From Acidobacteriota bacterium (GTDB lineage Bacteria > Acidobacteriota > Terriglobia > Acidiferrales > UBA7541): a stretch of DNA of 9,465 nt. Position 1 is the first letter of the stretch; each line of letters starts with the position of its first letter. The translations under genes and the position numbers were made by a program. This document shows, one piece after another, positions 1-6,330 of the stretch. Where the stretch lies: positions 28,741-38,205 of the forward strand of contig QHYP01000064.1 of NCBI GenBank assembly GCA_003224195.1. The letters run 5' to 3'. The notes under the pieces were generated by a model. The model was not told the DNA's origin and did not search any database. It was given only the letters and a program-made list of their open reading frames with translations.

Positions 1-599
1 GGGAAAACGGCGCCAGGATGCCGGGAAACATCGGACGGCAGGTGCCTCAGTACGGCCGAAATCCCGTAGGTCAGGCCCACCACGGTGAGCAGCGCGCCCG
101 CAAGCTCCACGCGAGGATGACCGGAGCGCGGCAGAAATCGCTCCACGAGCAAGGCAACAACAAGAAGGATCGCCAACAGCATCCGGCTGACCCACCATGC
201 CACCGGCACCCAGGAAAGACTCAGGGGCACATCTCGGAAGAATTGAAAGAAAAGAACGCTCGAAGCCGAGAGCACGGTTCCGGAAAGCAGGAACCCGGCT
301 CCCAGAATCAACGAGATGCGATCCTGTGTCCCCTGAAAGCGGACCAGCGTCACGGCTGCGAATACGAACGCCAGCAAACCGGTGACAACATGAAGGTAGC
401 CATGGAGCACAGGATCGGGGGAAATGGGGACGTGACGTAGCCACGCGGCAACGGCAAATATCGCTGTAAAGCCTGCAAGATGATAGAGAAACGGCGAGGC
501 AGGCGCAGGGTGGGACGCGCTCCTCAACTTGCCGCCTACACTCCCGCTCTTCGAGCCCGCGAGCCGGCTCGGTGGCAGAAAGCGCCTTGTCCAATCCAT
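1..599 (-). CDS. Partial multi-pass membrane protein, probable sensor N-terminus
   Basis: This reading frame opens at an ATG (597-599) and stays open through 199 codons to the left edge, so only the N-terminus is visible. After a basic, glycine- and serine-rich cytoplasmic start (about residues 1-35), there are about five hydrophobic stretches, near residues 38-53, 67-86, 95-119, 129-152 and 165-184. Short charged loops separate them. The pattern, including a histidine-containing helix start (HGYLHVVTGLLAF) and a later GAGFLLSGTVL helix, resembles the membrane input domains (MASE-like) found before PAS, histidine kinase or GGDEF modules. That family call is inference, because the output domain is outside the window. 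A TAG stop at 627-629 in the same frame limits upstream extension. A weak purine-rich stretch (AGAAAG, 611-616) is the only ribosome-binding candidate. The gene is divergent from the permease. It could equally be an unrelated membrane protein. Confidence 0.72.
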   Translation of the reverse strand, partial: MDWTRRFLPPSRLAGSKSGSVGGKLRSASHPAPASPFLYHLAGFTAIFAVAAWLRHVPISPDPVLHGYLHVVTGLLAFVFAAVTLVRFQGTQDRISLILGAGFLLSGTVLSASSVLFFQFFRDVPLSLSWVPVAWWVSRMLLAILLVVALLVERFLPRSGHPRVELAGALLTVVGLTYGISAVLRHLPSDVSRHPGAVF

Positions 600-615
600 G
601 ATTTGCAAGTCTTTC

Positions 616-631
616 TGTAGGATGTCCTACA
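616..631. promoter_or_regulatory. 16-bp inverted repeat, candidate operator
   Basis: TGTAGGA and TCCTACA are perfect 7-bp inverted arms separated by the two bases TG. The repeat lies 17-32 bases upstream of the ATG of the minus-strand membrane protein and about 200 bases upstream of the permease. A site of this size and symmetry is typical of a dimeric repressor operator. It could control the membrane protein directly, since it falls where its transcription start or leader should be. No regulator gene is visible in the window, so the binding protein is unknown. Chance occurrence cannot be excluded. Confidence 0.4.
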
Positions 632-747
632 AGGGCGCACTTTTCCTACTGGCCGTTGGGGCAGTTCCGTGCACCTGTGCGCCGAGCCGGGTGGGCGGCG
701 GGAAGTTTTCCCTTGCGCGGCAAGTCGATCTCCGTCAGAGTAAGCCG

Positions 748-775
748 TTCAAGAATGCGTCATTTCCTCTATAAA
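748..775 (+). promoter_or_regulatory. Weak sigma-70-like promoter candidate for the permease
   Basis: A good -10 element (TATAAA, 770-775) lies 16 bases after a poor -35 element (TTCAAG, 748-753). Transcription would start near 782, giving a leader of about 50 bases before the TTG start. The rest of the 600-834 intergenic region contains only a short GGGAA-GTT-TTCCC inverted repeat at 700-712, with no convincing gene. The -35 match is weak, so this is tentative. Confidence 0.3.
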
Positions 776-822
776 AACGATTCAATAGACATTCTCGCCA
801 GCGGTCTCTTGGCCGTCCGTCA

Positions 823-827
823 GGAGG
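823..827 (+). promoter_or_regulatory. Ribosome binding site fixing the TTG start of the permease
   Basis: GGAGG, within the longer purine run AGGAGGGAG (822-830), lies 7 bases before the TTG at 835. No ATG or GTG occurs in frame nearby that gives a full first transmembrane helix. This strong Shine-Dalgarno sequence is the reason for accepting TTG as the start. Confidence 0.75.
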
Positions 828-834
828 GAGCAGC

Positions 835-2178
835 TTGAGCGGTGAGCTTACCTCCGGCGGCCCCCGCTTGCGCCGCACCCTGACCTTATGGGACCTGATT
901 CTCTATGGAGTGATTGTCATCCAGCCCGTCGCTCCGATGTCCGTTTTTGGCGTGCTGAGCGACCGCGGCCGCGGCCATGTTGTCACCGCCATCCTCATCG
1001 CCATGGTGGCCATGCTTTTCACCGGCATCAGCTACGGCCGCATGGCCCGGGTGTATCCCAGCGCGGGCTCGGCGTTCACCTATGTCGCGCAGGAAATCAA
1101 TCCCGCGGTCGGTTACATCACCGGCTGGAGCATGGTGATGGACTACATGCTGAATCCGCTCATCTGCACGATTTGGTGCGCGCAGGAGGCTCATCAATTT
1201 GCTCCCGGCGTGCCGGTAGTTATCTGGAAAATTTTCTTCGCCGGGGTATTCACTCTGCTCAACATTCGGGGGATCAAAACCTCGGCGCGCATCAACGCCG
1301 GCATGGCAGCCGCCATGGGAGCCGTCGTCGTGGTGATCTTCGTCGCCGCGGCCCGCTATCTCTTTGGCCATCCGCATAGCGATCCGCTCTTTTTCACGCG
1401 CCCGTTCTACGATCCACAAACCTTCACCCTTGGCGGGCTCTTTGGCTGTACTTCGATTGCCGTGCTCACTTACATCGGCTTCGACGGAATCTCCACGCTC
1501 TCCGAAGAGGCGGAAAACCCGCGCCGCAACATCCTGTTGGCTACGGTTCTCACCTGTCTGACCATCGGCATTCTCTCGGCCTTCGAGGTCTATGCGGCGC
1601 AGCTCGTCTGGCCTGCCTCGCAGCCCTTCCCAAACGTGGATACCGCGTACGTCTACGTGGCAGGCCGTGCCTGGGCCCCGCTTTTCGTTGTGGTGGGCTT
1701 CACGCTGCTTCTCGCCAACTTCGGCTCCGGGATGGGCGCGCAGATCGGCGCCGCGCGGTTGCTCTATGGCATGGGCCGGAGCAACGCGCTGCCGAACTCC
1801 TTCTTCGGCGCCGTGGATGCGAAACACCGCGTTCCCCGGAACAACGTCATTTTTGTTGGCGCGATCGCGCTGGCCGGCTCATTTTTCCTCAGCTACGGCC
1901 TCGGCGCCGAAATGCTCAACTTTGGCGCGCTGATCGCCTTCATGGGAGTCAATGCCGCGGCCTTTTTGCGCTACTACGTCCGCGAGCCACAAAAGAAGCT
2001 CCTCAATTTCCTTCCGCCCGTGCTCGGTTTTTTCATCTGCCTCGCGCTCTGGTTGAATCTGAGCAACCCGGCCAAAATCGTCGGAAGCATTTGGATGCTT
2101 CTCGGCATCGCCTTCGGCATCTGGAAGACGAAATGGTTCCGGATCCCTCTTTCCTTCGAGGTTCCCGCCGAAGATTGA
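835..2178 (+). CDS. APC-superfamily amino acid/polyamine permease (PuuP-like)
   Basis: This 447-residue integral inner-membrane protein belongs to the amino acid-polyamine-organocation superfamily. Such proteins have a LeuT fold and couple uptake of an amino acid or polyamine to an ion gradient. Family features seen are: a short cytoplasmic N-terminus ending in LRRTLTLWDLI before helix 1; the helix-1 break around residues 28-36; PSAGSAFTYV (75-84) leading into helix 3; GFDGISTLSEEAENPRR (215-231) at helix 6 and its cytoplasmic loop; and ARLLYGMGRSNALP (307-320) after helix 8. About twelve hydrophobic segments fit, and the length is normal. Of the known branches it most resembles putrescine importers (PuuP), but the substrate cannot be read from sequence. 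The start is TTG with a strong ribosome binding site. It is alone on its strand, divergent from the membrane protein and convergent with the receptor gene. It appears intact. Confidence 0.9.
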   Translation: MSGELTSGGPRLRRTLTLWDLILYGVIVIQPVAPMSVFGVLSDRGRGHVVTAILIAMVAMLFTGISYGRMARVYPSAGSAFTYVAQEINPAVGYITGWSMVMDYMLNPLICTIWCAQEAHQFAPGVPVVIWKIFFAGVFTLLNIRGIKTSARINAGMAAAMGAVVVVIFVAAARYLFGHPHSDPLFFTRPFYDPQTFTLGGLFGCTSIAVLTYIGFDGISTLSEEAENPRRNILLATVLTCLTIGILSAFEVYAAQLVWPASQPFPNVDTAYVYVAGRAWAPLFVVVGFTLLLANFGSGMGAQIGAARLLYGMGRSNALPNSFFGAVDAKHRVPRNNVIFVGAIALAGSFFLSYGLGAEMLNFGALIAFMGVNAAAFLRYYVREPQKKLLNFLPPVLGFFICLALWLNLSNPAKIVGSIWMLLGIAFGIWKTKWFRIPLSFEVPAED

Positions 2179-2238
2179 CCCTAATCCGATGTGGGGGCCG
2201 GGCTTGCCGCCGTGAGCGTGCCGCCGCTGCCTTGGAAT

Positions 2239-2282
2239 CCGCCTTGCAAAGGCAAGGGCGGCGCCGCTTGCGCGACGCCGCC
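2239..2282. repeat. Overlapping GC-rich hairpins in the convergent gap
   Basis: Two inverted repeats fill the middle of the 132-base gap between the permease and receptor stop codons. The first pairs CCGCCTTGC (2239-2247) with GCAAGGGCGG (2252-2261), with one bulged G. The second pairs GGCGGCG (2257-2263) with CGCCGCC (2276-2282) and is followed by the palindrome CCCCGGGG (2281-2288). The two share bases, so they are mutually exclusive. Neither strand has a proper T-run afterwards; the plus strand has only a G/T-rich stretch. This is therefore not a canonical intrinsic terminator. It could act as a 3'-end-stabilising structure, as a weak bidirectional terminator, or as a copy of a dispersed palindromic repeat. 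Confidence 0.35.
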
Positions 2283-2310
2283 CCGGGGTGTTTGGGGTTG
2301 TTGTTCGCCG

Positions 2311-5300
2311 TTAGAACTGGAACCTCAGGCCAAACTGCATTCTGCGCGGCAGGTGCGCGCCGCTGGCATGCAGGAAGCTCGATGCAGCAATGTTGTTGGC
2401 AGGGTCGCCGTTAATGCAGATCGGATCGCCGGCAGTGCCAGACGCCCCAACGCAGTCCATGCTGCCGTTCACGCCGTTGTATTGCGTATGGTTGAACAGG
2501 TTGAAGTTCTCCCAGCGGAAATCGAGCGCTCGCGTTTCGGTGAAGGAGAACCGCTTGAAAAGGCCGAAATCGAAGTTAATGCGGCCGGGACCGTACAGAG
2601 TGTTGCGGCCCACGTTACCGAAGGTCAGGCCAGTGGGTGTGGTGTAGGCCCCTGGGTTAAAGAGGAGCGGGCCGCGGACGCCGGGAACATTGGTTGCCGA
2701 AGCGTGGGGGTTACCGACCTGGTCTGGACGCGAGCCCGTGCCGACGCCGTTGGCCACGCCAGCAGCGTCCCCAAAATCCGTGCCATTGGTGACACTGAAA
2801 GGGGTGCCGCTTTGGGCGATGGTAATGCCGGAAACCTGCCACCCACCTAGCACGTTGTGCCTTAAGCCCGATCCCTTGTAGAAGGGCAGGCCGTAAACGT
2901 AGCTGATGGCCAAGTTGTGCCGCACGTCAAAATTGGAGCTGGCCCGGTTGGCGGCAAGGTCGTAGGCGTTCACGAACGCGTTATCGTACCGGTCCGAGGA
3001 GTTATCGATGGAGTGGCTGTAGGTGTATGCAAAACTCATCGTCAAATCGCCTACAGTCCGCCTAACGGTAGCCTGCATGGCGTTGTAGATGGAGTTTGCC
3101 TGGTCCTCCAGACGAGTGATGTTCCCGAACCCAACCAGAGGACGGTTGGGGTTGGGATCGCTGCCGCAGGCAATGCCGAGATTAATCAGCGCAGTTCCCG
3201 TGACCGCCACGCCGCTTGGGGTAGTGCCGGTCCCGCAATCGTCGTGGCCACCCGCGCCAATCGCCTCACCGGCCTTGTAAGGATTCGCCGACGCAAGTAT
3301 GGGGAAAAGCTGGTTTAGGTTCCGCTGCTGCGTGAGATGCGTCCCTTTGCTTCCGACATAAGAGACCGTTGCCACAAAGTGGCTTGGAAGCTCCTTCTGA
3401 ATGTCCAAGTGCAATTGCTGCACATAGGGCCAAATGGCCTTATTGGGAATCGAGTTAACACCCAGGGGAAACAACAAGCCGCCGCCGATGCTGCTATAGC
3501 TAGGCGCGTTGAACTGCGAAGCGTTCAGTGAATACGGTGGAGAGCCTTCAAGGGACTCGGTGTTCCCTTCGTTGCCGTTGGTGTGCTCAAAGAAGATGCC
3601 GTAACCTCCGCGAATGGCCATTTTGCCGTCACCTTTGGGATCCCAAGCAAAGCCAATTCGCGGAGCTGGGTTGAAAAGGTGCCCTTTCAGGCAGCCTGCC
3701 TCAGTGGAGGAGCCTATCGTTGCGCCGGGGAACGAATTGGTTACCAGGCTAGGAATGAGGGAACTCCCGCCGGCCGCACCGCATTGAACGATGCCGTTGA
3801 AGGGATTGCCGGGGCCAGGGATGAAAGCCCCTTCTTGTCCGGTGACTGAGCCATCGTCAATCACGGGTGAGCCGCCTGCCGTGAAAGCGCTTGGCTCCAA
3901 GTTGAAGGCATGCCGATACCTATCGCGGTAGGTGCCATAGAGGCTGAAGCGCAAGCCAAGGTTCAGAGTAAATTTCCGGGTCATGCGCCAGTCGTCCTGG
4001 AAATAGGGTTCAACGATTCTGTATCGGTTGTAGTACTTGGCTTGGAGATTGACTTGGGAAAACTGAGCAACCTTGCCCACTAGTAGGTCCGCGAAGCTGT
4101 TTCCCGTGCTGGGAATCGCCGCATTGCTAGAATCGAAGGTGAGGATGCCCTGAATGTAGGGTGAGTTTTGCTCGTTCTTTTGCGCGAAGGCCATGTAAAC
4201 GCCAATAGACATGGTATGCGTGCCCACAATTTTCGTGAGATTGTCCCGATAGGTGTAAACCGGATTTGCGTTATTCCAGGGGAAGTAGCCGGTGTCGGCA
4301 CTAAAACCGCCGCCGTACGAGAGATTGTTCCCCAATGAAATTGCCGGAAGCTTTCCACCTTGGCCATTGTTGAAAAGCAGCCCCATTGGTAAGCCCGCTG
4401 GAAGTGGGGGGTTGTGGAGAGCGCTAAGAAAAATGTGGTCGGCGGTGTAGCTGGCCACAAATTCATTGAGCAAAGTTGGCGAGATATTTGCGTTCAAGCG
4501 GGCGACGAAGCTGGTTCCCGGCCCGACGAAGTTGGTGTTGATGTCTTCAAAGCTGGAGCCATTGCCCCAGAGGGCGTTTTCGGTTTGCGTCTGCCAGGAG
4601 TCATGGATGTATCGGAAGGTGAGGCGGTAGTTGTCAGTGATGTTGTGATCGATGCGCACCAACTCTTCCCGCCAGGTTTCCGGCAGGGAGACAGTTTGCA
4701 AGACGGCAGGGAAGCCGTTGTTTGACAGGCCCGGAGACCTTGCCGGGATGAGGGAGAGCAACGCTTGACCGACGGGGTCAATCGTGACTTGATTGCCGGG
4801 AAAAGGAGTGAAGCTCTGAGCCATGGTTCCGTCCGGAGCAGTGAACACAGGTCCCTGACCTGTAGCGGGACAATCAGGATCCACCGGACCCGGTAGAGCA
4901 ATCGGCTGGCCGTTCGTGCCGGTTGGATCGGAACGGAAGAAATTACCAGAGGCGGGGCAGAGGTCGCTAAAATTTCCGGTGCGCTCGTTATCCGAAGGTA
5001 CGTTTACAAGCCCAGTGGTGTGAGGGTTTTTCTCCCTCCGCCACTCCTCGGAGAAGAAGAAAAAGGTCTTTTTCTTGTCGGTGTTGTAGTGGTTTGGAAT
5101 GTAAACCGGTCCGCCGATGGTATATCCAAAGTCATGCTTCTTGTAGGGAGCCTTCTTGGCGGTGGGATCGGCTCCTTCTTCCCAGGACTTGGCATTAAAG
5201 AACTCGTTGCGGAGATATTCGAAGGCGCTGCCGTGGAAGGTAGTGCCTCCCGATTTGGTTTCGACTTCGACGGTGCCGGAGCCGTTGCGGCCGTATTGGG

Positions 5301-6039
5301 CGCCGTAATTCGAGGTGAGAACTTTGAATTCCGCGATGGCTTCCGGGTTGGGATAGACGTTGAGTGTGGCATTGCTGCCATTGTCCATGTTGTCGCCGCC
5401 GTCCAGCTCCCAGTTGTTGTACTCGGTGCGTCCGCCGTTCATGCTGTAAGCCACGTTGCCGTACACACCGACTTTGGCGTCGTCCTGTCCCGTTTGACTG
5501 ACCACGCCAGGGGCGAGGTTGACGAGCTGCGTGAAGTTGCGGCCATTGAGGACAAGCTCGCTAATCTGTTTTCCGGTAACGGTGTCGCTTAGGTCGGAGG
5601 ACTGCGTCTCTACTTGGGCCACATTCTCGCCCTGCACCTCGACGACCTCCGTTATGGCGCCGACCACCAATTCCACGTCCACGCGGATTTTCTGCGCCAC
5701 ATCCAGCTTTACGCCCTTGGCATGATACTTTTCAAAACCCTTCGCCGTGACCGTGATGTCGTACGTCCCGCCGGGCAGGCCCGCGACGACGTACGCGCCA
5801 TCCGCGTTTGTCGCCGTAGTGCGCGAAAAGCTGCCTCCTGCGATCGCGACCACGACTTCTGCTCCGACCACGGCGGAGCCGGTCTTGTCCGTCACCGTTC
5901 CGCTGATGTAGCCCGTATCCTGGGCGCGCGCGGCCGGAGCCGCCGAAATCAGCAGCGCCAGCAAGCCCACGAAGAAGAGGCTTGCAGCGCTTCCCAACTT
6001 TCTGAATGAGCCGCCGAAAAACAGTCGCTTTGTCTTCAC
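2311..6039 (-). CDS. Oar-like TonB-dependent outer-membrane receptor
   Basis: This is a 1242-residue receptor that should bind a large or scarce substrate outside the cell and import it using TonB energy. Residues 1-40 form a signal peptide: basic start, hydrophobic core LFFVGLLALLI, cleavage likely after ARA or AQ. Residues about 43-125 are a carboxypeptidase-regulatory-like beta-sandwich (GYISGTVTDKTG; NADGAYVVAGLPGGTYDITV). Residues about 133-270 are the plug (LVLNGRNFTQLVNLAPGVV; ELDGGDNMDN). The remainder is a beta-barrel ending in QFGLRFQF, with the terminal phenylalanine needed for outer-membrane assembly. The KTFFFFSEEWR and RWENFNLFNHTQYN motifs are typical of the family. No clear TonB box is seen, as is common in this group. 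Eight cysteines form four local pairs. I chose the GTG at 6037-6039 because it has GGAGG 7 bases upstream and begins the signal peptide. An in-frame GTG at 6148-6150 would add 37 residues. The substrate is unknown. Confidence 0.92.
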   Translation of the reverse strand: MKTKRLFFGGSFRKLGSAASLFFVGLLALLISAAPAARAQDTGYISGTVTDKTGSAVVGAEVVVAIAGGSFSRTTATNADGAYVVAGLPGGTYDITVTAKGFEKYHAKGVKLDVAQKIRVDVELVVGAITEVVEVQGENVAQVETQSSDLSDTVTGKQISELVLNGRNFTQLVNLAPGVVSQTGQDDAKVGVYGNVAYSMNGGRTEYNNWELDGGDNMDNGSNATLNVYPNPEAIAEFKVLTSNYGAQYGRNGSGTVEVETKSGGTTFHGSAFEYLRNEFFNAKSWEEGADPTAKKAPYKKHDFGYTIGGPVYIPNHYNTDKKKTFFFFSEEWRREKNPHTTGLVNVPSDNERTGNFSDLCPASGNFFRSDPTGTNGQPIALPGPVDPDCPATGQGPVFTAPDGTMAQSFTPFPGNQVTIDPVGQALLSLIPARSPGLSNNGFPAVLQTVSLPETWREELVRIDHNITDNYRLTFRYIHDSWQTQTENALWGNGSSFEDINTNFVGPGTSFVARLNANISPTLLNEFVASYTADHIFLSALHNPPLPAGLPMGLLFNNGQGGKLPAISLGNNLSYGGGFSADTGYFPWNNANPVYTYRDNLTKIVGTHTMSIGVYMAFAQKNEQNSPYIQGILTFDSSNAAIPSTGNSFADLLVGKVAQFSQVNLQAKYYNRYRIVEPYFQDDWRMTRKFTLNLGLRFSLYGTYRDRYRHAFNLEPSAFTAGGSPVIDDGSVTGQEGAFIPGPGNPFNGIVQCGAAGGSSLIPSLVTNSFPGATIGSSTEAGCLKGHLFNPAPRIGFAWDPKGDGKMAIRGGYGIFFEHTNGNEGNTESLEGSPPYSLNASQFNAPSYSSIGGGLLFPLGVNSIPNKAIWPYVQQLHLDIQKELPSHFVATVSYVGSKGTHLTQQRNLNQLFPILASANPYKAGEAIGAGGHDDCGTGTTPSGVAVTGTALINLGIACGSDPNPNRPLVGFGNITRLEDQANSIYNAMQATVRRTVGDLTMSFAYTYSHSIDNSSDRYDNAFVNAYDLAANRASSNFDVRHNLAISYVYGLPFYKGSGLRHNVLGGWQVSGITIAQSGTPFSVTNGTDFGDAAGVANGVGTGSRPDQVGNPHASATNVPGVRGPLLFNPGAYTTPTGLTFGNVGRNTLYGPGRINFDFGLFKRFSFTETRALDFRWENFNLFNHTQYNGVNGSMDCVGASGTAGDPICINGDPANNIAASSFLHASGAHLPRRMQFGLRFQF

Positions 6040-6046
6040 GGTATTA

Positions 6047-6051
6047 CCTCC
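6047..6051 (-). promoter_or_regulatory. Ribosome binding site for the receptor (preferred start)
   Basis: GGAGG on the minus strand is separated by 7 bases from the GTG at 6037-6039. The protein from that GTG begins with three basic residues within five and continues straight into the signal-peptide core. This site therefore decides the start in favour of 6039 over the upstream GTG. Confidence 0.75.
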
Positions 6052-6123
6052 AAATGAGCCGACGCAGCCCAGTCGAATCACTTGCGTGGTTCGCACTGCC
6101 CCGCCCAGAACTGTTAGCGATTC

Positions 6124-6145
6124 AAAGGAAAAGCCGAACCGGCTT
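6124..6145 (-). promoter_or_regulatory. Terminator-like hairpin in the receptor mRNA leader
   Basis: Read on the minus strand, AAGCCG (6140-6145) pairs perfectly with CGGCTT (6131-6136) across a three-base loop. It is followed by a T-rich stretch (TTTTCCTTT) covering 6124-6132. The hairpin lies between the predicted promoter and the preferred start, about 90 bases before that start, so it could act as an attenuator or a structured leader. The stem is only 6 bp and the T-run is broken by CC, so termination would be partial at best. It also falls inside the 37-residue extension if the upstream GTG is used. Confidence 0.35.
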
Positions 6146-6147
6146 GG

Positions 6148-6163
6148 CACGGATACCCCCTCC
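6148..6163 (-). promoter_or_regulatory. Alternative upstream GTG start with its own ribosome binding site
   Basis: On the minus strand GGAGG (6159-6163) is followed 8 bases later by a GTG (6148-6150) in frame with the receptor. Starting here would add 37 residues (MPSRFGFSFESL...) before the signal peptide, giving 1279 residues. Such an extension would bury the signal peptide, so I prefer the downstream start. The pairing of a good Shine-Dalgarno sequence with an in-frame start is nevertheless real in the sequence. Confidence 0.3.
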
Positions 6164-6204
6164 GCGCACCGTCTGGCAACCTGACCGCACCTTATTAAAT
6201 CGGA

Positions 6205-6233
6205 TTAATATTGAAAAGTTGCGGATTTGTCAA
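6205..6233 (-). promoter_or_regulatory. Sigma-70-type promoter of the receptor gene
   Basis: On the minus strand a perfect -35 element TTGACA (6228-6233) is separated by exactly 17 bases from the -10 element TATTAA (6205-6210; four of six consensus bases). The block is clearly more AT-rich than its surroundings. Transcription should begin near 6198, giving a leader of about 160 bases before the GTG at 6039. The hexamer AATCCG occurs twice on this strand (6222-6227 and 6201-6206), 21 bases apart. This places a possible regulator site on the same face of the helix just inside the -35 element and just after the -10 element. The remainder of the 6040-6330 divergent region shows no clear promoter for the TPR gene. 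Confidence 0.65.
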
Positions 6234-6330
6234 GCCCCAAATGAAGATTTTTTGCCGGCCATTTGCGGGCTTCCGAGGTATCCAGCGGGCAGCTTGAATT
6301 CACCCAGACAGTGATTGAAACTACGGTTCT

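Noticed and set aside
18..440. Plus-strand open frame of 140 codons near the left edge
   Set aside because: Its product is rich in Arg, Gln, His and Gly with no recognisable fold. It lies opposite the hydrophobic minus-strand frame, which has a coherent membrane-protein pattern.
616..631. Assigning the palindrome to a BlaI/MecI-type repressor
   Set aside because: That family's sites have a TACA...TGTA core order, whereas here the order is TGTA...TACA with an eight-base interval, and no such regulator gene is present.
700..712. GGGAA-GTT-TTCCC inverted repeat ahead of the permease as an operator
   Set aside because: Five-base arms are too short to separate from chance, and the position is not clearly related to the weak promoter.
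529..838. Two short plus-strand open frames ahead of the permease (529-774 and 656-838)
   Set aside because: They have no ribosome binding site or familiar sequence. One overlaps the minus-strand membrane protein gene and the other covers the permease's promoter region and ribosome binding site.
886..1827. Minus-strand open frame of 313 codons inside the permease
   Set aside because: Composition is dominated by His, Arg, Glu and Gly, as expected for the antisense shadow of a hydrophobic GC-rich gene. The plus-strand permease explains the region fully.
5020..5592. Plus-strand open frame of 190 codons opposite the receptor plug
   Set aside because: It is a valine- and glycine-rich shadow of the receptor; the minus-strand frame contains the conserved plug motifs.
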